Under the pieces are notes generated by a model that saw only the letters and a list, made by a program, of their open reading frames with translations, ran no database searches and had not been told where the DNA came from. Position numbers and translations under genes: made by a program. A stretch of DNA of 64,000 nt, taken from Thiofaba sp049322715. GTDB taxonomy: Bacteria > Pseudomonadota > Gammaproteobacteria > Halothiobacillales > Halothiobacillaceae. Position 1 is the stretch's first letter; the number at the start of each line of letters is the position of its first letter. Below are positions 53,985 to 62,935 of this stretch, one piece after another. The stretch covers positions 62,001 through 126,000 of the forward strand of contig JBMOQP010000011.1 of the NCBI GenBank assembly GCA_049322715.1. Reading direction: 5' to 3'.

Positions 53985-54011
53985 GCGATTCTGAACCTTG
54001 TGTCAAAGTCT

Positions 54012-54029
54012 GGACCGCAGATACGGTCC
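54012..54029 (-). promoter_or_regulatory. Palindrome in the rpsP leader
   Basis: GGACCG-cagata-CGGTCC, perfect 6-bp arms, between the ffh terminator and rpsP. It could be a leader hairpin or protein-binding site; function not known. Confidence 0.35.
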
Positions 54030-54032
54030 GCC

Positions 54033-54063
54033 AAAATAAAGCCCGGTATTGTAACGACCGGGC
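54033..54063 (-). terminator. Intrinsic terminator of ffh
   Basis: On the minus strand GCCCGGT..ACCGGGC is followed by TTTATTTT, about 30 nt after the ffh stop. It separates ffh from the rpsP operon. Confidence 0.85.
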
Positions 54064-54093
54064 ACAAAAAAGGAAGCTTTTTCTTCCCGGCCG

Positions 54094-55446
54094 TCAGAAC
54101 GGCATGCCGGGCATGCGCCCCTTGAGACTGCGCATCAGCTTGCCCATGCCGCCACCGGAGAGCTTCTTCATCATGTCGCGCATGTCGGCGTGCTGCTTGA
54201 GCAGGCGATTGACGTCCTGCACCTGCATGCCCGCCCCCGCCGCGATGCGGCGCTTGCGCGAGCCCTTGATCAGGTCCGGATTGCGCCGCTCCTGCGGGGT
54301 CATCGACTGGATGATGGCGATCATGCGCTTCACGTCGCGGTCGCTGGCCTGCGCCTTGACGTGCTCGGGCAGCTTGCTCACGCCCGGCAGCTTGTCCAGC
54401 AGGCTGGCCATGCCCCCCATGTTGAGCATCTGCTCGAGCTGGGTCTTGAGGTCCTCCATGTTGAAGGACTTGCCCGCCTTGACCTTGTCGACCAGCTCGC
54501 GCGCCTTCTCCTGGTCGATTTTCCGGGTCGCCTCCTCGACCAGCGACAGCACGTCGCCCATGCCGAGGATACGCGAGGCCACCCGTTCCGGGTGGAACGG
54601 CTCCAGCGCGGCCAGCTTCTCACCCTGACCGAGGAACTTGATTGGCTTGCCGGTGATCTGGCGCACCGACAGTGCCGCGCCGCCGCGCGCATCGCCATCG
54701 GCCTTGGTCAGGATCACGCCGGTCAGCGGCAGGGCGTCGTTGAACGCCTTGGCGGTGTTGGCGGCGTCCTGGCCGGTCATGCTATCGACCACGAACAGGG
54801 TCTCGATGGGCTTGAGCGCGGCATGCAGGCGGCGCGCCTCGTCCATCATCGCCTCGTCGATGTGCAGGCGGCCGGCAGTGTCGACCAGCAGCACGTCCAT
54901 GTGGCGGATGCGGGCCTCGTGCAGCGCAGCCTGACCGATGGCGACCGGCTCCTGTCCCTGCTCGGAAGGAAAGAACTCCACCCCGACCTGGCCGGCGAGG
55001 GTCTCGAGCTGTTTGATGGCCGCCGGACGGTACACGTCGCAGCTCACCACCATGACCTTCTTTTTCTGCTCCTTGAGCAGGCGGGCAAGCTTGCCCACGG
55101 TGGTGGTCTTGCCCGCGCCCTGCAGACCGGCCATCAAGACCACGGCCGGCGGCTGGGTGGCGAGATTCAGGGCCTCGTTGGCCTCGCCCATGATCGCCAC
55201 CAGCTCGTCGTGCACGATCTTGATGAAGGCCTGCCCCGGGGTCAGGCTGCTCAGCACCTCCTGGCCGACCGCACGCTCCTTGACCTTCGCCGTGAACTCG
55301 CGCACCACGGGCAGGGCAACATCAGCCTCCAGCAGCGCCATGCGCACCTCGCGCATCGCCTCCTGGATGTTCTCCTCGGTCAGGCGGCCCTGGCCGCGCA
55401 TCTTGTCGAGCAGGCCGGAGAGTCGTTGAGTCAGGTTATCGAACAT
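54094..55446 (-). CDS. ffh: Signal recognition particle protein Ffh
   Basis: 450 residues. N domain; G domain with P-loop MAGLQGAGKTTTVGKLARLL, DTAGRLHID, LTKADGDARGGAALS; C-terminal Met-rich M domain (LEQMLNMGGMASLLDKLPGV ... MRDMMKKLSGGGMGKLMRSL). It binds SRP RNA and signal sequences for co-translational membrane targeting. No SRP RNA gene is in the window. Confidence 0.97.
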   Translation of the reverse strand: MFDNLTQRLSGLLDKMRGQGRLTEENIQEAMREVRMALLEADVALPVVREFTAKVKERAVGQEVLSSLTPGQAFIKIVHDELVAIMGEANEALNLATQPPAVVLMAGLQGAGKTTTVGKLARLLKEQKKKVMVVSCDVYRPAAIKQLETLAGQVGVEFFPSEQGQEPVAIGQAALHEARIRHMDVLLVDTAGRLHIDEAMMDEARRLHAALKPIETLFVVDSMTGQDAANTAKAFNDALPLTGVILTKADGDARGGAALSVRQITGKPIKFLGQGEKLAALEPFHPERVASRILGMGDVLSLVEEATRKIDQEKARELVDKVKAGKSFNMEDLKTQLEQMLNMGGMASLLDKLPGVSKLPEHVKAQASDRDVKRMIAIIQSMTPQERRNPDLIKGSRKRRIAAGAGMQVQDVNRLLKQHADMRDMMKKLSGGGMGKLMRSLKGRMPGMPF

Positions 55447-55464
55447 GACGGATCCTCAAAGCAG

Positions 55465-55485
55465 AAACCCGGGCGAGCCGGGTTT
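55465..55485 (-). terminator. Hairpin in the typA-ffh gap
   Basis: AAACCCGG-gcgag-CCGGGTTT, 8-bp perfect arms, with short T tracts on both strands; a plausible weak terminator downstream of typA. Confidence 0.5.
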
Positions 55486-55507
55486 TCAGTATGCCATGGC
55501 GCGGGTT

Positions 55508-55574
55508 TCGTCACCCCGGCGAACGCCGGGGTCCAGTGGGTTGAACTGGATTCCGGCATGCGCCGGAATGACGA
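55508..55574. repeat. REP-type paired palindromes (typA-ffh gap)
   Basis: TCACCCCGGCG-aa-CGCCGGGGTCCAGT, then CTGGATTCCGGCATGCGCCG ending in GGAATGACGA. This pair of outward-facing GC hairpins flanked by GTCA..TGAC is the common REP/BIME layout seen in many proteobacteria. Only one copy is present in this window, and it is unrelated in sequence to families T, E, N and G. Confidence 0.8.
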
Positions 55575-55608
55575 TCCTGAGCACCAGACCCTTTTCAACG
55601 CCAGAGCA

Positions 55609-57447
<1,839 letters not shown>

Positions 57448-57491
57448 AAAACGGTCTCTGGAAAAAGGGGGCGGTTTTTGTTAGGCGGCGG

Positions 57492-57520
57492 ATTATACGG
57501 ATTGCCGGTTAAAATGGCAT
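57492..57520 (-). promoter_or_regulatory. Candidate sigma-70 promoter of typA
   Basis: On the minus strand ATGCCA, 17-nt spacer, TATAAT; perfect -10, 4/6 match at -35. The -10 ends 45 nt before the typA start, giving a leader of about 38 nt. Confidence 0.6.
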
Positions 57521-57552
57521 TCCATTAGTCCGATAGATGGGGCATTCGTTCC

Positions 57553-57951
57553 GTGAATCAAGCACCTCCCCACGAACCCACCCCCTATGAACGCATTGGC
57601 GGCGAGGCAGGCATGCGACGCCTGACCCGGCGTTTCTACGCCGTGATGCGTGAACTGCCGAGCACCCGCGAGCTGCTCTCCATCCACCGCGACCTCGAGG
57701 ACAGCGAGCAGAAGCTGTTCGAGTTCCTGTCCGGCTGGCTGGGCGGACCGCAGCTGTTCATGGAGCGCCACGGCCACCCGCGCCTGCGCATGCGCCACAT
57801 GCAGGTGGCGGTGGACGCCAGGATGCGCGACCAGTGGATGCTCTGCATGCGCCACGCGCTGGACGAGACAGTGGAGGATCCGGCCTTCCGCGAGGAACTC
57901 TACCAGTCCCTCTGGCGGGTGGCCGACCACATGCGCAACGTCGAGGAATAG
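57553..57951 (+). CDS. Group II truncated haemoglobin
   Basis: 132 residues; initiates at GTG (57553), with GGGG upstream. PYERIGGEAGMRRLTRRFYA and FLSGWLGGPQLFMERHGHPR LRMRH-type heme-pocket region, with the proximal His and the Trp of RDQWMLCMRHAL, match TrHbO-type proteins. It binds oxygen and detoxifies NO or peroxide in characterised members. Divergent from typA, convergent with the carbonic anhydrase gene. Confidence 0.88.
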   Translation: MNQAPPHEPTPYERIGGEAGMRRLTRRFYAVMRELPSTRELLSIHRDLEDSEQKLFEFLSGWLGGPQLFMERHGHPRLRMRHMQVAVDARMRDQWMLCMRHALDETVEDPAFREELYQSLWRVADHMRNVEE

Positions 57952-57961
57952 GCCCCGCAAA

Positions 57962-57990
57962 CGAAAAGGGCGCCCCCTGCGGCGCGCCCC
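57962..57990. terminator. Terminator between truncated haemoglobin and carbonic anhydrase genes
   Basis: GGGCGCCCC..GGCGCGCCC stem with an A-rich 5' flank, giving TTTTCGTTT on the minus strand. It fits termination of the carbonic anhydrase gene and possibly of the convergent globin gene. Confidence 0.65.
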
Positions 57991-58009
57991 TGGTTCAGCC
58001 GATGCCGGA

Positions 58010-58759
58010 TTACTTCATCGGCAGGCGCGCATTCAGCGGCTGGACCGGACGGTTGGTGTCGCCGCCCATCAGACTGCGGAACTTCTCGACCTGGGCCCTG
58101 GAGACCTCCAGCGGCTCGGTCATCACCAGCCAGGTCACGCCCTCGCTGCACGGCGGGGTGGTCAGCGAACCGCTGTAGCGGTAGTACTCCGGCTTGCCAG
58201 GCAGCAGGGACTTGGCGGACACGGTCACGCCTTCCACGCTCTTCTCCTTGCCCTGCTCGGCCGGCAGGTTGGCCCAGATCGGCGCCAGGGAGGCATTCTC
58301 GGCGCCCTCCTTCAGCAGCACGCCGACCACGGCCAGGTTGCCGTCCTTGTCCTTGTGCACGAAGTGGGCCTCGAGCGGGAAGGACTTGGCCTCGACGGTG
58401 TGCTCGCTCGGGCTGTGGAAGTGGAACTGGGCAAGCTGGTATGCGTGGCCGTTCACGGTGATGGTGGAGCCCGGCGCCACGTTCACCTGGACGGTGTGGC
58501 CGTTGTTGACAAGCTTGAGCGGGCCGTCCTTGTAGTCGAACTCGATGCTCTTCAGATCGGCCTCGGCCACGCCGGAGAGATCGACCGGGGACTGGTTCTT
58601 GCCCGCCGAGCAGGTGGCGAATTCGGCGGCAATCTTGCCCCAGTTTTCCGGCCCCTCATGGCCGTGGTAGGACCAGTGCGGGGCGTGGCCGTCGGCCATC
58701 GCGACGGCAGAACAGAATCCGAATACGGCCGCGCCCACGGCCGTGGAAAGGGACTTCAT
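58010..58759 (-). CDS. Periplasmic alpha-carbonic anhydrase
   Basis: 249 residues from MKSLSTAVGAAVFGFCSAVA, a Sec signal peptide ending AMA-D. The zinc ligands lie in LAQFHFHSPSEH and EAHFVHKD; SGKNQSPVDL-like AGKNQSPVDLSG and YRYSGSLTTPPCSEGVTWLV are family signatures. It interconverts CO2 and bicarbonate in the periplasm. The start is one of two adjacent ATGs (58762/58759). A palindromic ATTAGA-type site lies upstream. Confidence 0.95.
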   Translation of the reverse strand: MKSLSTAVGAAVFGFCSAVAMADGHAPHWSYHGHEGPENWGKIAAEFATCSAGKNQSPVDLSGVAEADLKSIEFDYKDGPLKLVNNGHTVQVNVAPGSTITVNGHAYQLAQFHFHSPSEHTVEAKSFPLEAHFVHKDKDGNLAVVGVLLKEGAENASLAPIWANLPAEQGKEKSVEGVTVSAKSLLPGKPEYYRYSGSLTTPPCSEGVTWLVMTEPLEVSRAQVEKFRSLMGGDTNRPVQPLNARLPMK

Positions 58760-58848
58760 CATCCTTCGATTTCCTTGTGTTGATCGGGGCTTGCCGCCCG
58801 GTGGAGGCAAGGCGGCGGGCAGTATCGACCGCCGCCAATCACAAGAAA

Positions 58849-58864
58849 ATTAGAATGATCTAAT
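58849..58864 (-). promoter_or_regulatory. Palindromic operator candidate upstream of carbonic anhydrase
   Basis: ATTAGA-atga-TCTAAT, perfect 6-bp arms, AT-rich in a GC-rich genome, about 90 nt before the start. It fits an ATTA-N8-TAAT layout reminiscent of LysR-type sites; no regulator gene is adjacent. Confidence 0.4.
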
Positions 58865-58884
58865 GCTTCCCCCGGCGCGACTAA

Positions 58885-59589
58885 TCAGCCCGCGCCGCGC
58901 ATGACCCCATCCACCTCATCGAAGCTCCTGCACCAGCGGTGGGCGGCGGCCTGGGTGGACATCGGCTCGGCCTGGCGGGCAAGGCCGAGCACGTTCATCC
59001 CGGCGGCGCGGGCCGCATCCAGCTCGGCGGGCATGTCGGAGAGGAACAGGATCTCGGCGGGCGGAAGCTCCAGGGCCTCGGCTATCAGGCGGTAGGCGTC
59101 CGCCTCGCGCTTGCTGCCGATGGTGGTGTCGAAGTAGCCGGAGAACAGCGGGGTCAGGTCGCCCGCGTCCGAATGGGCGAACAGCAGCTTCTGCGCCTGC
59201 ACGGAGCCGGATGAGTAGACGTACAGACGGATACCCTGCCCGTGCCAGCGGCGTAGCCACTCGACCGCGTCCGGATACATGTGGCCGGTGAAGTCGCCGT
59301 TGCGGTAGCCCTCCTCCCACAGCATGCCCTGCAGGGCCTTGAGCGGGGTGATCTTGCGATCCTCGTCGATCCACTCGACCAGATGGAGAATGGCCTCCTC
59401 CAGCGGGATGTGGTCATCCCCCACCTCGCGCCCGACGGCTTCGATCTGCTCTTTCACCTCTGGCCTGTCGACGTTCTGGCGCACGAAGTCGGCGATGCGC
59501 CCGCGGGCATAGGGGAACAGCACCTTGTGCACGAAGTCGATGCTGGAGGTGGTGCCCTCGATGTCGGTGACGATGGCCTTGATGTTCAT
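58885..59589 (-). CDS. mtnC: Enolase-phosphatase (acireductone synthase)
   Basis: 234 residues from MNIKAIVTDIEGTTSSIDFV; D9 is the HAD nucleophile. YVYSSGSVQAQKLLFAHSDA and LFLSDMPAELDAARAAGM complete the HAD motifs. It converts diketo-methylthiopentyl-P to acireductone in the methionine salvage pathway. Start overlaps the mtnD stop by 4 nt. Third gene of mtnB-mtnD-mtnC. Confidence 0.95.
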   Translation of the reverse strand: MNIKAIVTDIEGTTSSIDFVHKVLFPYARGRIADFVRQNVDRPEVKEQIEAVGREVGDDHIPLEEAILHLVEWIDEDRKITPLKALQGMLWEEGYRNGDFTGHMYPDAVEWLRRWHGQGIRLYVYSSGSVQAQKLLFAHSDAGDLTPLFSGYFDTTIGSKREADAYRLIAEALELPPAEILFLSDMPAELDAARAAGMNVLGLARQAEPMSTQAAAHRWCRSFDEVDGVMRGAG

Positions 59590-60137
59590 TGCATGGCGTC
59601 CAGCTTGGGGAACTGCCGGTCGATGCCGCTGCCGGTGAAGTGCCCGACCCAGCCCTCCGGGGTGGTGAAGAAGCGGATGCACTTGAAGCTCGGGCGCTCG
59701 CCCATGTCGAACCAGTGGGTCACCCCGGACGGCACGGAGATCAGGTCACCCTGGGTGCAGAGCATGGCGTAGACCTTCCCGGCGGCGTGCAGGTAGAACA
59801 TGCCCTGGCCATCGACGAAGAAGCGCACCTCGAAGTCGTCGTGGGTGTGCTCGCTGAGGAACTTGGCGCGGAACTCGTCCTTCCGCGGATGATCCGGACG
59901 CAGGCTGACCACGTCCACGGACTGGAAACCGTACTCCCGGTTCAGGCGCTCGACGTCGTCGCGGTAGGCCGCGAGCACGGCCTCCTGGCCGGCATCGGCG
60001 GCCAGCGGCTGGCTGGCCTCCCATTGCTCGAATCGTACGTCGATCGCGGCCAGTTCGCGCGCGATGGCGGCGGGATCGACATGGATGGCGACCGGCGCCT
60101 CGGGATGGCTTTCATCATAGATACGCAGTTCGGACAT
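59586..60137 (-). CDS. mtnD: Acireductone dioxygenase
   Basis: 183 residues from MSELRIYDESHPEAPVAIHV. Cupin metal site SEHTHDDFEVRFFVDGQGMF with the second-half His in SGVTHWFDMG. With Fe2+ it yields the methionine precursor; with Ni2+ it makes an off-pathway product with CO. Overlaps mtnB by one base (60137) and mtnC by 4. Confidence 0.95.
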   Translation of the reverse strand: MSELRIYDESHPEAPVAIHVDPAAIARELAAIDVRFEQWEASQPLAADAGQEAVLAAYRDDVERLNREYGFQSVDVVSLRPDHPRKDEFRAKFLSEHTHDDFEVRFFVDGQGMFYLHAAGKVYAMLCTQGDLISVPSGVTHWFDMGERPSFKCIRFFTTPEGWVGHFTGSGIDRQFPKLDAMQ

Positions 60138-61048
60138 CAGCCCACTCTCCTCAGCCACAGCTCGCACTCGAGCATGAATTCAAGCGCCTCGACGTGACGC
60201 ACCGCATCACTCACCGTCGCGCCCCAGGTATAAAGCCCGTGCCCCTCGATAAGGTAGCCGACCGGCAGGCCGTGGGCGTCGATCCAGGCATCCACCTCGG
60301 CGGCCAGGCGCGGGATGTCCTGGTCGTTGGCGAACACGGGAATGCTCAGGGTCGATTCGTGGCTGGAAACGTGCGGGAAGGCCTTGGCCAGTTCGTAGCC
60401 TTCCAGCTCCAGCGCGCCCTGGGTCAGGCGCGAGAGCACGGTGGCCGGCATGGAATGGGTGTGCAGCACGCAGCCGATGCCCGGATCGCGGGCATAGAGC
60501 TGGGTGTGCAGCAGGGTCTCGGCGGACGGGCGCTTGCCTGCGTCCAGCGAGAAGCCGCTGTCGATCGCCACGCGCAGGAAATCGTCGGTCGTCAGCCGCC
60601 CCTTGTGCCGCCCGGACACGGTCAGCAGGGCGCGCGCCTCGTCCAGGCGGGCGGAAAAGTTGCTGCTGGTGGCCGGCACCCAGCCGCGCGAGAAGAAGAA
60701 GCGGCCGGCCTCGACCAAGGCCTCTGCCAGTTCGGTCTGCATCGTCACCCCCTCCGTCGCCCCGCAACCGAAGCGACAGGCGTTCATCGATAGATAATCG
60801 TCATAGGCCTCGCCATCGGCGATCCAGGCCTCCAGCGCGCCACGGACATCCGGCACATCGGCCTCGTGGAAGAGGCCGTAGCGATGGCGCGGGTCACCCT
60901 GTCCGACCGGCTCCAGGGCGGAGGCGCCGGCAAACACGGTGACGGCGGCTGGGCGCCCCGGCCGCGCTGTCAGCGCATCAAAGCCATGGTTCTCGAGAAT
61001 GGCGCGCAACTGGGCATCGAACGCCTCGCGATCCAACGGCTCGGTCAC
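60137..61048 (-). CDS. mtnB: Methylthioribulose-1-phosphate dehydratase with N-terminal extension
   Basis: The open frame encodes 303 residues from a GTG at 61048. The class II aldolase-like MtnB domain covers the last ~202 residues, with the metal site LHTHSMPATVLS and EGHGLYTWG; canonical MtnB would start at the ATG at 60745 (MQTELAEALVEAGRFFFSRG), which has GGAGG 8 nt upstream. The preceding 101 residues, including DDYLSMNACRFGCGATEGV, belong to no family I recognise, and their GTG also has a well-placed GAGG. The gene may yield a fused protein, canonical MtnB, or both. First gene of mtnB-mtnD-mtnC. Confidence 0.85.
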   Translation of the reverse strand: MTEPLDREAFDAQLRAILENHGFDALTARPGRPAAVTVFAGASALEPVGQGDPRHRYGLFHEADVPDVRGALEAWIADGEAYDDYLSMNACRFGCGATEGVTMQTELAEALVEAGRFFFSRGWVPATSSNFSARLDEARALLTVSGRHKGRLTTDDFLRVAIDSGFSLDAGKRPSAETLLHTQLYARDPGIGCVLHTHSMPATVLSRLTQGALELEGYELAKAFPHVSSHESTLSIPVFANDQDIPRLAAEVDAWIDAHGLPVGYLIEGHGLYTWGATVSDAVRHVEALEFMLECELWLRRVG

Positions 61049-61132
61049 GGCCTACCCTCAGTGGAAAACTGGTGGCAAGCCTACCATAGGCCCCGGGTTA
61101 GAATGTCCGCCTGATTTGCACCCCGACAGCCC

Positions 61133-62569
61133 ATGAAATTCATCGTCAAGCTCTTCGCCGAGATCACCATCAAGAGCGACAGCGTGCGCCGCAAGATGGT
61201 GCGCCAGCTCTACCACAACCTGCACACCCTGCTGGACGAGGACGCGCCGGGCTCGTGGGTCACCCGCCACTGGGACCGGCTGGATGTGGAGCCCGCGCCC
61301 GGCCGCGAGGCCGCGATCCGCGCCATCCTCACCCAGACCCCCGGCATCGCCCACGTGCTGGAAGCCGAGGAGATCGTCTACGACGGCATGGCGGACCTGG
61401 TGGAGAAGGTGGCCCCGCATTACGCCGAGGCCATCGCCGGCAAGCGCTTTCGCTGCAGCACCAAGCGCAGCGGCAGGACCGACTTCACCTCGATCGACTT
61501 CGACCGCGCCCTCGGCGCGCGCCTGCTGGAGCTCAGCCCGACCGCCAGGGTCGACCTGCACCATCCGGAGGTGGTGGTGCGCATGGCCATCCACGGCCCG
61601 CAGGCCTGGCGCATCATCGCGCGCCACGAGGGACTGGGCGGCTACCCGCTGGGTGAGCTCGGTGCCGGGCTGTCGCTGATCTCCGGCGGCTTCGACTCGG
61701 GGGTCGCCACCTACCTCGCCCTGCGCCGCGGCCTTCTGACCCATTTCTGCCTGTTCCGCCTCGGCGGCGAGACCCACATCCGCAGCGTACTGCCACAGGT
61801 CTACACCCTCTGGCGGCGCTATGCCCGCTCGCACAACCCGCGCCTGGTGATCGTGCCGTTCGAGGGCGTGGTCGAGGCCCTGCAGGCTCACACCGACCCC
61901 GGCCTGATGGGCGTGCTGCTCAAGCGGATGATGTTCAAGGCCGCCGAGCGCGTGGCGCACAAGGCCCGTGCCGAGGCGCTGGTCACCGGCGAGAGCCTGG
62001 CCCAAGTCGCGAGCCAGACCCTGACCAACCTAAATCGCATCGACAGCGCCATCGACACGCTGGTCATCCGCCCGCTGATCACCATGCACAAGCAGGAGAT
62101 CATCGCCCAGGCTTCAATGATCGGCCTCGCCCACCATGCCGCCTGCACCCCCGAGTACTGCGGCGCGCTGATCGAGCGGCCGCACGCCTCCGCCTCCGCG
62201 GGCGCGATCGACAAGGCCGAGGCGGCCTTCCCCTGGGAGGTGCTCGACCAGGCCCTCGAGGCGGCCGAGGTCCTGCTCGTACGCAACATCCCCGAGCGCG
62301 CCACCCGCACCACCAGCATCCCGCAGGTGGATGATCCGGGCGACGGTCTGGTCGTCGACCTGCGCGACCCGGCCGAGGCCGCGGGCAATCCCCGCCCCGA
62401 GACCGCCCTCGCCCTGCCCTACGCCCAGCTCGACGAGCGGGTGCACGAGCTGCCGAAGGACCGCAGACTCATGCTCTACTGCACGCGCGGCCTGCTGTCC
62501 GCCGTCGCGGGCGAGCGCCTGCGCGAGATGGGCTTTGACGTGAGCATCTACCGCCCGTCCGGGAGCTAA
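61133..62569 (+). CDS. thiI: tRNA 4-thiouridine synthase ThiI with rhodanese domain
   Basis: 478 residues. N-terminal ferredoxin-like and THUMP domains (1-~170), PP-loop AANH domain with SGGFDS (184-189), and a C-terminal rhodanese domain with the persulfide Cys C450 in LYCTRGLLSA; the partner Cys lies in CTPEYCGAL. It makes s4U8 in tRNA and donates sulfur for the thiamine thiazole. Long form like E. coli ThiI. Divergent from mtnB; a TAGAAT about 30 nt upstream may be the -10. Confidence 0.96.
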   Translation: MKFIVKLFAEITIKSDSVRRKMVRQLYHNLHTLLDEDAPGSWVTRHWDRLDVEPAPGREAAIRAILTQTPGIAHVLEAEEIVYDGMADLVEKVAPHYAEAIAGKRFRCSTKRSGRTDFTSIDFDRALGARLLELSPTARVDLHHPEVVVRMAIHGPQAWRIIARHEGLGGYPLGELGAGLSLISGGFDSGVATYLALRRGLLTHFCLFRLGGETHIRSVLPQVYTLWRRYARSHNPRLVIVPFEGVVEALQAHTDPGLMGVLLKRMMFKAAERVAHKARAEALVTGESLAQVASQTLTNLNRIDSAIDTLVIRPLITMHKQEIIAQASMIGLAHHAACTPEYCGALIERPHASASAGAIDKAEAAFPWEVLDQALEAAEVLLVRNIPERATRTTSIPQVDDPGDGLVVDLRDPAEAAGNPRPETALALPYAQLDERVHELPKDRRLMLYCTRGLLSAVAGERLREMGFDVSIYRPSGS

Positions 62570-62575
62570 TAGGTT

Positions 62576-62805
62576 GTTGAAAAAGGGCTTTCCTGCCCTT
62601 TTTTCAACTCGCCTTGTCGCGGTACATGCCAACATCGTTGCGTGGAGCAACGATGGAACGCCTTGCGTTCCCCGGAGGGCTGGGCACAGGGATGTGCCCA
62701 GCCACGACGGGCTCCGAAGATCAAGCACTTAAAGTGCTTGATCTTCGTGCAAGCCATCCATGGCTTGCCTTCACAGGCTGTTGAAAAGCGTTTTTCAACA
62801 GCCTG
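62576..62805. repeat. Family G multi-hairpin repeat, copy 2 (downstream of thiI)
   Basis: GTTGAAAAAGGGC/GCCCTTTTTTCAAC (62576-62609), which can terminate thiI; AACATCGTTGC..GCAACGATG; GGGCTGGGCACAGGGATGTG; GAAGATCAAGCACTT/AAGTGCTTGATCTTC; CAAGCC..GGCTTG; and CAGGCTGTTGAAAA/TTTTCAACAGCCTG (62774-62805). It occupies most of the 366-nt gap before the oxidoreductase gene; no gene is visible in it. Confidence 0.75.
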
Positions 62806-62887
62806 CCAAGCCCGACCATCGCCCGATCGTCCATCTTCTCCCCAGCGCGTCCCCGACCGAACTCATTGACTATATTCGGGACATCTG

Positions 62888-62906
62888 CCCCGAATACCGT
62901 TCGGGG
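62888..62906. promoter_or_regulatory. Inverted repeat upstream of the disulfide oxidoreductase
   Basis: CCCCGAA-taccg-TTCGGGG, perfect 7-bp arms, ending 29 nt before the start codon, close after a TTGACTATATTC stretch that could be promoter sequence. Candidate operator or leader hairpin. Confidence 0.4.
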
Positions 62907-62935
62907 TTTCCAGGCTGGCTTCCCGGGGAAACGTC

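Noticed and set aside
62642..62869. Small open frame downstream of thiI
   Set aside because: Runs through the hairpins of a family G repeat and has no ribosome-binding site; translated repeat, not a gene.
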